Positions 26,585 through 39,930 are shown, counted from the first letter of the stretch. The stretch is 64,000 nt of DNA from Cunninghamia lanceolata (GCA_027924645.1 BSBN01000888.1:14763001-14827000); one strand, 5' to 3'. Numbers and translations: made by a program. Notes: generated from the letters alone by a model not told the origin.

Positions 26585-26822
26585 GTTACTTTTTCCAACT
26601 CACCATTCAAGAAATTAGACTTCACATCCATTTGATATACTTTGAAATCCTTATGTGTTACAAAAGCCAAAAACATCCTGATGGCCTCCATTCGTGCCAC
26701 CAGAGCATAAGTTTCCTCATAGTCTATTCCTTCTAATTGTGAGTAACCTTTACACAAAAGCCTTGCCTTGTTTCTTACCACTTCTCCATTCTCATTCAGT
26801 TTGTTCCAGAGGGTATATGCAC
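26585..26822 (-). pseudogene. Copia reverse transcriptase fragment
   Basis: The minus strand reads the N-terminal part of a copia [17 protein letters not shown], then a KGYSQ block, [17 protein letters not shown] and [15 protein letters not shown]. It begins at the repeat end near 26812-26822 and stops at the GA microsatellite, so only about 80 residues of the RT survive. The catalytic YxDD box is absent. It is similar to the RT of the outer copia element at about 8600-8850. Confidence 0.88.
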
Positions 26823-27020
26823 AAAGATGAGGGACCAAAAAGTTACCAAATGACTTATTGGGCAACATTTTGGTCCCATACACATCAAAACATGAGCACA
26901 TTATAACGCACTCACATTATTTTTTACCTTAAAAGTGCAAAAATAGGCATTTCTCCCATTACCCGCAGCCAAAAGAGTTAGTTTGCAGGAAAAAAAAACA
27001 ATATAGTGCGAGCACATTCA
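26812..27020. repeat. First copy of a transposon-like terminus
   Basis: Starts AGGGTATATGCACAAAGATG, then GGGACCAAAA and its inverted partner TTTTGGTCCC (26826-26877), then ATAACGCACTCACATTAT. The same series recurs at 28868-28990, and the outermost ~34 bases recur inverted at 43491-43525. It lies immediately upstream of the first exon of the unknown gene at 27027. Confidence 0.75.
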
Positions 27021-28867
27021 AGGAATATGAAACCAAGCAAGTACAAGAGAGAAATTGATGTTTTCACAATGCCACCTCACCAAACCCACTCTGAAAGATG
27101 TCATGAAGCAAATGTTGAGAGTCTAGCAGCCGAAGAAGGTAGGGTTTTGTGTGTTTGAAAAGAATTTTTGACTTTTACAATGTTTGATTAGTTTTTTATA
27201 TTGCATTTATAGTTAATGAGGAAAGAGAAAACAAAAATGCAGCTGAGGAGGGTCAAAACAACCCCAAAAACCCTCCAAACCCTCAAAACCCATCTTCACG
27301 TCCTCACAATGTAAGAGATACTCAAGAAAAGTACCTAGGGAAAATAGAAGAAAACAAAAGACATCCTCAAACTCTTATTGAAATGTTAAACAATCTAAGT
27401 GCAAGCATCGATCATAGGAGAGTGCTTGCAAAGTCATTAGAGGAGATTGTTTCCCACACTGAATCCTGGTGACAAAACAAATCACCAAATTTCAAGACTA
27501 TAGGGAGAGGTGTCGGCAATACTATGCCGACAAATTGTCCTATGAACAAGTGAAAAATGAAAAAATTACAAAATCTCAATTATGTGCACACTTTATTAAT
27601 CCTAAAACTAGCCAAAGATTAGAAGAAACTTGCAAATGGTTCCCTATTCATTGGTGTAGGAATCAAGATATATCCCAAAACTTTTAGGATAGATGGTACA
27701 TGGTCTTTGATGAGCGCCCATGCAACAACAATGAATTGCCACAATATTTCTTGAGGAAACTCCATTGCGAGTTCATCCTCAAGAAGATTCCCAATTATTT
27801 TGACATTCAAGAGTTTTAGAGAAGAGGTGGTGGCTCTGCCCAAGATAGAGAGGGGGGTCAGCGAGATGAAAACCATGTACCTAGATACCTGTTGAGGCCA
27901 GAAGGGTGTCACTCCCTTTGAATTTGAAGGAGAGTGTTGAGGTGGAGACATTACAATCATTGATTGCTCTCACGCAGTGTCTATCACAACATGCTTATGA
28001 TCTTACCCAAGCCAATGAGGGTGAGAGAAGTAGGCATCATTTGTACCCACATTTGTGCAGTTCATGTGGGATCCTGTGCTATTATGGGACGTAGGACTCA
28101 TGATAGAACTCTCGACAAGATGCTGCAACATAGGGGCAACATCCAATGATGGACACATCCATATTGGATGATATTGTTCTCGCTAATGATGTCTTACAGT
28201 GTACATTTGGTATTGACTCTCAGGTAATTTTTTACAAATTTCATCTTGATTTAATATATTTTTATTTGAAATTTGTAATTAATTTTATATGACTATCTTT
28301 ATTATAAGTCAAAAATAGTGTATGTACTTGTCTGTGCAATGAAATTCCAAGGTTAGAGTCTTCATCCTACCTCCGTTAGCCATCCATTGGTGGGTTATGA
28401 GTGGAGGTCAAGTCAACATGTAATTTATCAAATGATTGTAATTATTGTACATATATCAATGATAATATTATTTTGTGATAATTTAATGATTTCAACAGGG
28501 AGCTTCACCGGCACCTCCATGGTTTCCTTGGTCCCCTGGATGCAAAACCACTTATACAGAGGTAAATTTAACCATTTCTAATCATTATGCATTTAACTAA
28601 AGGTATGTATTTATTTTTGTCAAATAATCTTGAACTCTATTTTTAGATGTTGAATATGGAGACTCCTACTCATCTTTGTGAGTCAGTGTAGGTAGGCATT
28701 GCTGCAGCCATGATGTCTTCAAATCCTTTGACCGGGGTATGAGCCAATAACATGAAAATGCCATAATTTTGTATTTCTTGTTTTATCTCGTCATTTGATG
28801 TACATAAATGATATTTATGTTTACTCAATTTTGTTTCTTGATGCTTCTCACAGGAGGTCACAACTCT

Positions 28868-28902
28868 AAGGTATATGCACAAAGATGAGAGACCAAAAAG
28901 TT
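28868..28902 (+). repeat. Left inverted-repeat end
   Basis: AAGGTATATGCACAAAGATG followed by AGAGACCAAAAAG, a near copy of 26812-26846 in the same orientation and of 43491-43525 in the opposite orientation. Confidence 0.75.
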
Positions 28903-29039
28903 GCCACATGACTTTTTGGTCCCATACAAGTCATAACATGAGTGCATTATAACGCACTCACATTATAATGTGCTCGCATTATGGCTCGGTATTACCAAGC
29001 CTATAATGCATATCGAGCCATAACGTGAGTGCTTTTGTA

Positions 29040-29726
29040 AATGCAAAACTCTCTCCCTCTCTCTCTCATTGGATTTTGAATCACCCATGTCACTTCTGAG
29101 AGAGATTTTAAGGCTTAGGGTTTGGGGGCATTATTTAGGGTTTATGAGTTTAGGGTTGCTCAAGATTATGGTTTAGAGGAATTATTTAGGGTTTAGGGTT
29201 TAGGGGTTAGGGGTTAGAAAGAGATAGAGAGAGGGGACCAATAGAGATTGGGAGAGATAGAGGAGACAAAGGGGAGAGATAGGGAGATAGAGAGTAAGGG
29301 ACATGTCTAGAGACATAGGGAGAGAGACTGAGAGGTAAAGGGATGATAGAGATAGGAAGATAGGGGAGAGATATGGAGATAGAGGTTTAGGGTTTCATGG
29401 ATTTAGGTGTTTGGAGATTAGGGGTTTAGGGTTTAGGGTTTGGGGTTAGGGGCATTATTAAGGGTTTATGGTCTAGGGGTTAGATGTTAAGGTTTAGAGG
29501 TTTAGGGTTTAGGGGATAGAGATAGAGGATCGATATAGAGAGATAAATAGGAGACCAAGGGGAGAGATGTAAAGATAAAGAGTGAGGGACATGGATAGAG
29601 ACATAAGGAGAGAGATTGATAGGTAGAGGGATGATAGAGATAGGGAGAGATAGGGAGAGATAGGGAGATAGAGGTTTAGGGTTTAGAGGCATTATTTAGG
29701 GTTTAAGGGTAGACAGAGAGGTTTAG
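29040..29726. repeat. Telomere-like/GA macro-repeat, first unit (left part)
   Basis: Dense degenerate TTTAGGG (with TTAGGGG and GTTTAGG forms) interleaved with GAGAGATAGGGAGATAGAG blocks. It matches about 39930-40560 in order, for example the block with GGGACATG(T/G)CYAGAGACATAGG. It is interrupted at 29726/29727 by the gypsy element and continues at 37885. Confidence 0.85.
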
Positions 29727-31400
29727 TGATGCAGAGTGGATTGCACAGCGGGGAGCACCCACATAGAAAGGAAATTAAAATTATACTTCCTTTGAAAGAT
29801 ATCGGCAAGACTACCTACTGTCAGCATAACCTTCTTCCTTTCTACTGATGCTAAGACTCATGCCAATATATTCTTCATCGGTGACATTTTCCAAATGTCA
29901 CTCCGATCGGCAAGAAAACATGATATCGGCTTCATAATCTTTTGTTGGCCTGGCGCTCTTCCTCACGCCGATGTGCTAACCATTGGTGAGACTCTGCCTT
30001 CACCGTGACTCCCAACTTCTCCCACTGATGCAAGTCTCATGCCGATACACCTAACAAAGACTTCCTTGTCAGCTAGACACGGTTCTTCGACCAGACTGTT
30101 CTCCCATCCTCCGATGTTCCTGTTACGCCGATGTACCTCTGCTTCTACCTTTCATCGGCCAAACTCTTCTCGATATGCTTTATATCGGCAACACTCTGCC
30201 TTTCGGTAAGACTCTTAAAGTCTTCCTCGATGGGTAGTCTCCTATCGATGAACTCCCTATCGGCGACACTTCCTCGTTGTCACCTCGAAGCAGAAACTCC
30301 TTATCGCCAAGACCTAGAACTATCAGAGAAAACCTTGTATCCTTTGCCGATATTCCTAGTCACACCAATGCCTTAGGCCAATGCTATCATCAGTGAGACT
30401 TGCCAACGGTCACCCTGATCTAATCCTTTGGTGAGACTTTCACCGTCAGTTGAACATAACTTCGACACACCGATGCAGAATCTCACACCGATGCTTCCTT
30501 CGTTAGTGACACAAATGGAACTTATGCCGATGCCTTCAAAACATACATTATTGACTTATTTTGACACCTAAACTGGTCAGTGATACACATACAGATACAA
30601 CTGATGGATACACACAAAATGCCCCTCATGCAAATGCAATATATACACAAAATGCACAATTCCTCCTCTACAACCGTTGTAACTGAACAACATAGACAAA
30701 ATTAATTCCTACAGAATAGAAAACAAACTTAAGAACACAGAGGTCATTCCTGTAGCAATGGTATACACCGAGGAGATACTTGGGGTAGTTCTATAATTTT
30801 GAATGAAACAAAATTGAAAAAAGGAAAATTATTTTACAGATCCATTCCACTGATTTCACAGAAATCCACCAGTGGAATGGATTTATCCAGGTATCTCAAT
30901 CATAGAAAGAAACTAATTCAAATCCTACACAAGTGTTGTATAGATTATATGTATTGAACAATTTTCTACTGAATATCTACACAGAAACTAGATAGAAAAG
31001 AATGAATTGCAGAACTTCTATTCCTTCTTCTTAGTGTTTTTGAACCAAATGTGAATATTACAGAGGAGTTTCATTTTATATTTGCCAAAAAGTGAGAGAC
31101 TGACATTCTTCTCCTCTATTTTGGTGATTTTGATTTTACCCAGATTATTGGTAGAAACCCCTAATTAATTTTAAGACATCTATTTTGCATAAGACAGCAA
31201 AACTCCTATTGCTAAGACACCTTGTTTACCCTTCACATCACCCAACCTGTCTGAAATTGCAAAGTTAATGTTTGACCAACATGAAATGCCTACATAAAAT
31301 GCCAACTTTAAAACAACATGAAATGCCAACATAAAATGCCAATTCCTTATTCTTCTCCCTCTTGTATATGTTGATCCTATTGAAAGGGTGCTTTGGCACC
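29727..31400 (-). repeat. 3' LTR of chromodomain gypsy element
   Basis: 1,674 bp and homologous to 36215-37879. It starts TGATGCAGAGTGG and ends TTTGGCACCA. Its first ~800 bp are crowded with GCCGATG and ATCGGC words. Confidence 0.94.
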
Positions 31401-34400
31401 ATACTCCCCGGGAGAAGAAATCTCAAGCCCCATTGAGATGAGAGTTTCTAGATCTGCACCATGAGTTGTGATCTGATCTGCAGTCATCCAAACTGCCTCT
31501 GAATCTAGTTGCCCTTGCCAAGCCACCAAATACTCTAGGTATTCTTTGTTCCTGATCTTCTTGATCACTCGTGAGTCTAAGATATGCTTCAATTTTGGTG
31601 GATCATGCCTTGGAATATCATCATCTGCTACATCCTACAATGGTTCTTGGTCTACATTTGCATTTGGCTTGTATGGTTTCAAATCACATACATTGAAAAT
31701 GGGTGACAATCCAAGATTACGAGGGAGTTAGATCTCATATGCATTCTGCCCACACTTCTTGAAAATCTGACATGGTCCAATCTTCCTCTGCATTAGCTTG
31801 GTATACTTACCTTTTGGGAGCCACTCCTTCTTTAGATTTACCCACACCAAATCTCCAACTTCAAACTATAAATCTCTTTTCTTTTTGTCAGCATATGTTT
31901 TGTACTTCAGTGTAGCTTGTTGGAGTTGGTTTTTGACCTGATCATGTACTTCTTTATATAGCTGAAGAAAAAGCTTCACCATCTGCACTAATAGGCTCTC
32001 CTATAGGTAGATCTCTCAGCTCTAGAATACCTCTTGGATGAGTACCATAGTCCACCTGAAAAGGTGATTTTCCTATACACCTATTAATGGTGTCATTATA
32101 GGAAAATTCTTCTTGTGGGAGGATATTATCCCATTTCTCTCCATGCTGCCTGGTTAAACACCTGAGTAGATTACCCAATGAATGGTTAACAATTTCAGTC
32201 TGTCCATCTATTTGAGGATGGTAGGCTGATGAGAAGGACAAATTAGTTCCAAGATTTTTCCAAAGAGTTCTCCAGAAGTGGCCAATAAACTTCACATCTC
32301 TGTCTGATACTATGTTCAATGGAAAACCATGTATCCTCACTATCTCTTTGAAAAACAAATCAGCAACATATGAAGCATCACAAGTGGTTTTACATGGTAA
32401 GAAATGTGCCATTTTACTAAATCTGTCTACTACCACAAAAACACTATCATATCCTTTCCTTGTCCTAGGCAAACCTAGTACAAAATCCATGCTTATGCTC
32501 TCCCATGGCCTAGAAGGAATGGGTAAGGGCTGATACAAACCTGCATTTGTGGATCTCCCTTTTGCTTTCTGACATATTACACATGCTTCCACAAATTTTT
32601 GCACATCTGACTGTATCTTCGGCCAATAGTAATGCCTTTTCACAAGATCAAGAGTTTTATCAAGACCAAAATGTCCTGCCATGGCCCCACAATGTTTCTC
32701 CTGAATAATATTTAGTCTCATAGAACATCTTGGAATACATAGTTGTCCTCCTTTGAAAAGTAATCCATCTTGGATCAGAAATTCAGAGAACTCAACATGA
32801 TACTTGTCTCCAAAAGAAGTACATACCTTGTAGATCTCTCCAAAGTCTTCATCATCACCATAAATTGTCTTCAAAGAATCAATCCCAACACTCTCCAATT
32901 GGATCTGATGGATGGTCAGAACTCTCCTACTCAAAACATCTGCTACTTTGTTCTTAACCCCTTTCTTGTGCTTGAGTGTGAAAGTGAAAGCTTGCAGAGT
33001 TTCCACCCACTTCATGTGCCTATGGTTCAGCTTCTCTTGACTATTTATGAAACGAAGGGCCTGGTTATCTGTGAACACTATGAATTCTTTGGGCATCAAG
33101 TAATGCCTCCATTTCTTAAGTGACTGGACTAGAGCATACATCTCCAAATCATAGGATGAGTATCTATTCTTGGCATCATTTAATTTCTCACTGAAGAATG
33201 CAATAGGTCTACCATCTTGGCTAAGTATTGCTCCAATTGCAATATGACTTGCATCACATCCTACTTGAAAAATCTTGCTGAAGTCAGGAAATGTAAGAAT
33301 TGGCTGCTCTGCCACCTTCTTCTTCAATGTTTCAAAGGAATTATCTACCTCCTTTGTCCATGTAAACTTGCACTTCTATCCTCCCTTTATGGTATCAAGC
33401 ATGGGTGCACAAACATGACTAAATCCCTTTATAAACTTCCTATAAAAGGTTGCTAACCCATGGAAACTTCTAACATCATTCAAGGTTTTGGGGGTTGGCC
33501 AAGACAATATGGCACTTACCTTTTCTTGATCCATTTTCAGTTTGTTATGTGAGATAACAAATCCCAAGTAGATGATCTCTTCCTGCATAAATAGACACTT
33601 TGCTAAATTGATCATTAGCTGCTCTTCATGTAACCTTTTGAGGACCAAGTCTATATGGTTGAGGTGTTCTTCCCTTGGATTACTGAAAATCAATATGCCA
33701 TCTAGATAGTCTATGACAAATTTACCTATGAATTCTATCAAGACCCCATTCATCAATCTCATAAAGGTACTAGGGGCATTGGACAAACCAAAAGGCATGA
33801 CCTTCCACTCATATAACCCCTCATTAGTCTTGAATGCAGTTTTCTACTCATCACTAGGTGTAATCCTAATCTGATGATAGCCACTCTTTAAATCTATTTT
33901 GGTGAAGTATTTAGCACCTCCTAAACAATCAAGTAAATCTTCTATCCTAGGGATTGGAAACCTATACCTGATTGTTATCTTGTTGATAGCCCTTGAATCA
34001 GTGCAAAGTCTCCAAGTGCCTTCCTTCTTTGGTACGAGTACAGCCGGTACTGCACATGGGCTTAAACTTTTGCCAATTAGGCCTGTCTCCAATAATTCTT
34101 CAATTTGCCTTGCTACCTTTGTATTCTGATCTGGAGTGAGCTTATATGCTGCTTTGTTTGGAAGTGTATATCCTGGGATCAGATCTATACAATGGCTGAT
34201 GTCTCTTATAGGTGGTAGGGAACTTGGCATCCCATCAGAGATAATGCCTTTGTACTTGTCCAATAGCTCTTAGACAGCTGGGTCTATGAATTTTTGTCTC
34301 TTCTCTCCCTTGACTTCTTGTTGTTGTTCCTTGTTCACCTTTAGGCATGGAATTAGAGCATATGCAACTACTTCTTCTCCTATCTCATTCATGAATTGTT

Positions 34401-36154
34401 TGCCTTCTACCATCATCACCTTAACTTCCTTTCCTTTTGATTCTACCTCATTCTCCATTAATGGTAGCAATTCTATCACCTTACCATTCTTGGTGATTGA
34501 ATAAGTGTTTCTGACTCCATCATGGTATGCTTTCAAATCATACTGCCATGGTCTTCCAAATAGGAGATGGCAAGCATCCATCTTGGCAATGTCAAATAGT
34601 AACCTATCCTTGTATGGGCCAATCTGCAATTCTACCCAAGCCTGTTCTTCTACAACTGTTTGCTGACCTTGGGTGAGCCATGAAATTTTATATGGGCAAG
34701 GATGTGGTAGTCTCCTAAGCTTAAGCTTTTCTACCATCTCAATGGATACAAAATTCTCAGTAGATCCAGAGTCAATCAGAACTTTACATACCTTTCCTCC
34801 TGCCTTGCAAGTAGTTCTGAAGAGAGACTTCCTTTGTGGAGGTTCTTTTCTAGGCGTCTTCATGGTGGTCATTGCTCTTCTAATCATTAAAGATTCTCCA
34901 TTCTTAGGATACCCATAACTATCAGGAGCATTCACACTTTGATTTGTGCTTGAGCTTGCTACACTTTGACAATCAGATTCTTGGATCAAATTGATCCTCT
35001 TTTCGCCTATTGAACTTGTTGCCTTTGCTGGACATCTACTGACTATATGGCCTTCTTGATTGCAATTGTAACATCTAATAGGTCCTCTACCCTGAGATCT
35101 TCCTCTAAATGGTGGTCTTCTGCCCCTGAAGTTTCCCCTTTGATTGTAGCTTCCCCCTTGGTTCTGATTGCTATCTCCTCTACTGTTCTCTTGGTTGGAT
35201 TCACTTTGGTATCCAAATCCTCTGCCTCTAAAAGGACTTCTTCCTCCTCTCTGCTATCTTCCTCTACCTCTATTGTTCTGCTCATGCCTTCTCTTTAATT
35301 TTTCTTCCTCTTTGAGGGCCATTTGATAGCATTTTTGAACTGTATCTAGATTATGCAGATTGAGGTCTTCTTGGATGTTGAACCTCAATCCATTGAGGTA
35401 CCTTGCTACCTTCTCTTCCTCACCTTCCCTTACCTTTGTTTTTACACACATCTTCATGAATTCTTCTGTGTATGAGCTGACATCTAGCTCCTTTTGCTTC
35501 AAATTATGTTTCCTCTTATGTAATTGGATATTGTAATCCAATGGAACATAGGCCTCCTTCACCAATGCCATCATTCTCTTCCATGTTGCAACTCTGTTCT
35601 TTCCCTCTTTCACCTTGTCATCTTGGATGAAATTCCACCAAATTAGTGTAGTTCCTTTCATTTTGGACTGAGCCATCTTCACTTTTTGGTGTTCTGGTAT
35701 TTCCTCAGTCTCAAAGAAATTGTTTAAGGAGTCTATCCACTCCATTACTGAATCAGGTTCCATTTTTCCTGCAAACACTGGCAGGTCTATTTTCACATCC
35801 ATGGTCGTTTCCATGGACCTGAGGGCATTGAGTAAGGGTCTCTGGTCTGCAGGAACCACTAGCTCTTCCTGCTTTGGGGTCTCCTCATCATCCCCATCTT
35901 CTCGTTCACCAGAGTTTTCTTCCCCTTTCTCCACTGTCCCTCAACTTCTCTAGTTCTTCTTTCAATGCTTGATTCTGAGCTCTATCAACTCTGCTCTCTG
36001 CTATTTGCTTTCTTACCAAGGCCGTCAATTTAGCATTAGTCATCTTTTTTGGAAAAGTTTCTAAAGCTTCTCCTTCTGACATTTTGCTTCCTCCTTCTAC
36101 CCCACAGATACTCCTTGTTCTCTTTCTCCTTCTGCTGCTAGATGGAACAAACAC
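31377..36154 (-). pseudogene. Decayed gypsy Gag-Pol polyprotein with C-terminal chromodomain
   Basis: Read from about 36154 down. Gag (36154-35000) has the WWNFIQDDKVKEGKN block and a CCHC knuckle, CYNCNQEGHIVSRC. The protease has an intact DSGSTENFVS (about 34780-34810). RT (34263-33400) has the LVPKKEGTWRLC and MPFGLSNAP blocks, but the active site reads YLDG, not YLDD. RNase H (33327-32950) ends ADVLSRR. Integrase has the HHCC zinc module (about 32570-32690) and D, D, E core blocks (SISMDFVLGLP, VSDRDVKF, QTEIVNHSLGNLL). A chromodomain (31592-31450, LEYLVAWQGQ) follows. Lesions: frame changes near 35935 and 31965; stops near 35254, 34267, 33842 and 33375; and three in the integrase tail. 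The chromodomain normally directs integration by binding modified histone tails. Clearly dead; the clade was not resolved. Confidence 0.93.
31401..31416 (-). promoter_or_regulatory. Polypurine tract of chromodomain gypsy element
   Basis: The minus strand reads CTTCTCCCGGGGAGTA against the 3' LTR. The same TACTCCCC word adjoins the 3' LTR of the related element at 4021. Confidence 0.7.
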
Positions 36155-36201
36155 CTTTCAAAATCAAAATACACAACAGCCTTTCCCAGAGCTTTCTCTA
36201 T

Positions 36202-36212
36202 CTCTGATACCA
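36202..36212 (-). promoter_or_regulatory. Primer-binding site of chromodomain gypsy element
   Basis: The minus strand reads TGGTATCAGAG two bases inside the 5' LTR, an initiator tRNA-Met-type site. Confidence 0.88.
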
Positions 36213-36214
36213 CT

Positions 36215-37879
36215 TGATGCAGAGTGGTATTGCACAGCGGGGAGCACCCACATAGAAAGGAAATTAAAATTAAACTTCCTTTGAAAGATATCAGCAAGAC
36301 TACCTACTGTCGGCGTAACCTTCTTCCTTTTTGCCGATTCTAAGACTCATGCCGATATATTCTCCATCGGTGACATTTTCCAAATGTCACTCCAATCGGC
36401 AAGACCACATGATATCGGCTTCACAATCTTTTGTTGGCCCGACACTCTTCCTCATGCTGATGTGCTAATCATCAGTGAGACTCTACCTTCGCAGTGACTC
36501 CCAACTTCTCCCGCCGATGCAAGTCTCATGCCGATACACCTAACAAAGACTTCCTTGTCAGCCAGACACACTTCTTTGGCCAGACTGTTCTCCCATCCTC
36601 TGATGTTCCTGTTACGCCGATGCACCTCCGCTTCTACCTTCCGTCGGCCAGACTCTTCCCGATATGCTTTATATCAGCAACACTCTACCTTTCGGTAAGA
36701 CTCTTAAAGTCTTCCCCAATGGGTAGTCTCCTACCGATGAACTCCCTATCGGCGACACTTCCCCGTTATCACCCTGAAGCACAAACTCCTTATCGCCAAG
36801 ACCTAGAACTATCAGAGAAAACCTTGTATCCTTTGCTGATATTCCTGGTCACATCAATGCCTTAGGCCAATGCTATCATCGGTGAGACTTGCCAACGGTC
36901 ACCCTGATCTACTCCTTCAGTGAGACTTTCACCGTCGGTTGAACATAACTCCGACACACCGATGCAAAATCTCACGCCAATGCTTCCTTCATCGACGACA
37001 CAAATGAAACTTATGCCGATGCCTTCAAAACATACATTATTGACTTATTTTGACACCCGAACTAGTCAGCAATACACATACATATACAAACAAAATGCCC
37101 CTCATGCAAATGCAATATATACACAAAATGCACAATCCCTCCTTTGCAACCGTTGTAACTGAACAACACACAGACGAAATTGATTCATACAGAATAGAAA
37201 ACAAACTTAAGAACACGGAGGTCATTCCTGTAGCAATAGTATACATCGAGGAGATACTTGGGGTAGTTCTGTAATTTCAAATGAAACAAAATTGAAAAAA
37301 GGAAAATTATTTTACAGATCCATTCCACTGATTTCACAGAAATCCACCAGTGGAATGGATTTATCCAAGTATCTCAATCACAAAAAGAAACTAATTCAAA
37401 TCCTACACAAGTGCTATATAGATTATATGTATTGAACAATTTTCTACAGAATATCTACATAGAAACTAGACAGAAAAGAAAGAATTACAAAACTTCTATT
37501 CCTTCTTCTTAGTGTTTTTGAACCACACGTGAATATTACAGAGGAGTTTCATTTTATATTTGCCGAAAAGTGAGAGACTGACATTCTTCTCCTCTGTTTT
37601 GGTGATTTTGATTTTACCAAGATTATTGGTAGAAACCCCTAATTAATTTTAAGACATCTATTTTGCATAAGACAACAAAACTCCTACTGCTAAGACACCT
37701 TGTTTACCCTTCACGTCACCCAACCTGTCTGAAATTGCAAAGTTAATGTTTGACCAACATGAAATGCCTACATAAAATGCCAACTTTAAAACAACATGAA
37801 ATGCCAACATAAAATGCCAATTCCTTATTCTTCTCCCTCTTGTATATGTTGATCCTTTTGAAAGGGTGCTCCGGCACCA
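36215..37879 (-). repeat. 5' LTR of chromodomain gypsy element
   Basis: 1,665 bp, the partner of 29727-31400. It starts TGATGCAGAGTGG, ends CCGGCACCA, and is followed by TTTAG. Confidence 0.94.
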
Positions 37880-37884
37880 TTTAG

Positions 37885-39930
37885 GGTTTAGGGGTTAGGG
37901 GTTAGGTTTTAGGGGAATTATTTAGGGTTTATGAGTTGAGGGTTTCTCAAGTTTAGGGTTTAGGGTTTATGAGTTAGGGGTTGGGATTTAGGGGAATTAT
38001 TTAGGGTTTAGGGTTGCTGAAGTTTAGGGTTGCATGTCAAAAACAATCACTCAATCTTTATCTCTCTCCCTCCCCTCTTTAACTTGTCTCCTCTCTCTCT
38101 CTCTCCTAGGGTTGCTCAGGCTTAGGGTTTAGGGTTTAAGGGTTAGGGTTTTGTAGTTTATGGTTTAGAGGTTAGGCATTAAGGTTTAGAGGTTTAGGGT
38201 TTATGCTGTAGAGAGAGAGGACCGATAGGGAGATATAGAGGAGACCTAGGGGAGAGATAGGGATATAGAGAGGGAGGGACATGGCCAGAGACATAGGGAG
38301 AGAGATTGAGAGGTAAAGGGATGATAGAGATAGGGAGATAAAGGTTTAAGGTTGCTTGGGTTTAGTGTTTAGTGTTTAGTGGTTTGGGGTTTAGAGTTTC
38401 AGGGCATTATTTAGGGTTTAGGGTTTATGGTTTAGAGGTTAGGGGTTAGGGTTTAGGGGCATTATTTAGGTTTTCTTAGGTTTACTATTTAGGGTTTATG
38501 GGTTTGGGGTTTATGGATTAGGGATTAGGGTTTAGGACTTAGGGGCATTATTTAGGGTTTAGGGTTTATGGTTTAGGGGTTAGGGTTGCAAGTCAAAAGC
38601 AATCTCTCTCTCTCTAAACCCCTAAATCCCAAATAATGCCCCTAATCCCTAACCTCTAACCCCTAAACCTCTATCTCCCTATCTCTCCCTTATCTCCCTC
38701 TCTCTATCATCCCTCTACCTTTCAATCTCTCTCCCTATCTCTCTAGACATCTCACTCAATCTCTATCTCCCTATCTCTCCTCTATGTCTCCTTTATCTCT
38801 CCCAACTTGTCTCATCTCTCTCTATCTCTACATATCTACCTCTCCCTATCTCTTGCCTCTCTCTCCCCTATCATTCCTCTATCTCCCTATCTCTCCCCAT
38901 TATCTCTCCCTCTCCCCTCTAGTTTTCTTGTTTTCATTTCCTTCATCAATAAGGGAGAGGGAGAGATGGAAGAGAGAGATTGGGAGATAGAGGAATGATA
39001 GGGGAGAGAGAGACAAGAGATAGGAAGGGACAAATAGGTAGAGAGAGAGGAGACATATAGGGAGAGATAGAGGACACAGAGGGGATAGATAGGGAGATAA
39101 AGAGTGAGTGAGATGTCCAAAGAGATAGGGACATAGATTCAGAGGTTGAGGGACGATAGAGATAGGGAGATAGAGGTTTAGGGTTTCTTGGTTTTATGGT
39201 TTAGGGGTTAGGGTTTAGGGGCATTATTTAGAGTTGCTCAGGTTTAGGGTTTAGGGTTGCATGTCAAAATCACACACTCTCTCTATCTCTCAAAAACCCT
39301 AAACCCTAAATAATGCCCCTAATCCCTAACCCTTAACCCCTAAACCCTAAACTTAAGCAACCCTAAACATCTATCTCCCTATCTCTCCCTTATCTCCCTC
39401 TCTCTATCATCCCTCTACTTCTCAATATTTCTCCCTATCTCTCTGGACATCTTGCTCACTTTATATCTCCCTATTTCTCCCCTCTATCTCCTTTATCTCT
39501 CCCTATCTGTCTCCTCTCTGTCTACCTATCTATATCTCCCTATCTCCCTATCTCATGCCTCTCTCTCCCCTATCATTCATCAATCTCTCTATGTCTCCCC
39601 TTTATCTCTCCCTCTCCCTTATTGACGACGGAAATGGAAACAAGAAAACTAGGAATCTCTCTCTCTCTCTCTCTGCCTATCTCTAACTACCTATTGCAAA
39701 GGAAAAGGAAAACTAGGAGGTAGATAGGTGAGAGAGACAGAGATGGATGAGGATATAAATTGGGATGATTAAATGGAAACAAGATAATATGAAAGTTGAT
39801 TAGATGGGAAGAATGATGAGAGGAGAGGTGGAAAATAGTAAAATAGGGGAAATTGGTGGGATCTAAAGGGAAATTAGAAAGGAAAAGGAAAACTAGGAGG
39901 TAGATAGGTGAGAGAGAGAGAGAGAGAGTT
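37885..39930. repeat. Telomere-like/GA macro-repeat, first unit (right part)
   Basis: Continues 29040-29726 beyond the gypsy insertion. It holds alternating blocks of degenerate TTTAGGG (for example 37880-38030, 38340-38590) and of CCCTAAA with CTCTCCCTATCTC (38600-38930, 39290-39640), so the motif appears in both orientations within one unit. It ends with a 150-bp GA-rich block around 39760-39910. Long Ser/Leu/Pro frames here are artefacts of the repeat. Confidence 0.9.

Larger units (their letters stand above)
29727..37879 (-). mobile_element. Full-length Ty3/gypsy chromodomain (chromovirus-type) element
   Basis: 8,153 bp with LTRs 29727-31400 and 36215-37879 and the perfect target duplication TTTAG at 29722-29726 and 37880-37884. 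The target lies inside a TTTAGGG-like repeat, so TTTAG is also common by chance there. Primer site and polypurine tract put it on the minus strand. Domain order is Gag, protease, RT, RNase H, integrase, chromodomain. It is complete in layout but carries numerous stops and frame changes. It shares LTR end sequences and Gag type with the gag-only element at 2657-7505. Confidence 0.94.

Noticed and set aside
26826..26877. Helitron end, because of the internal hairpin GGGACCAAAA...TTTTGGTCCC
   Set aside because: No CTRR end next to the hairpin was found, and the outer bases recur inverted at 43491-43525, which Helitrons lack.
32312..33123. Plus-strand frames within the gypsy pol region
   Set aside because: Antisense shadows of integrase and RNase H coding sequence.
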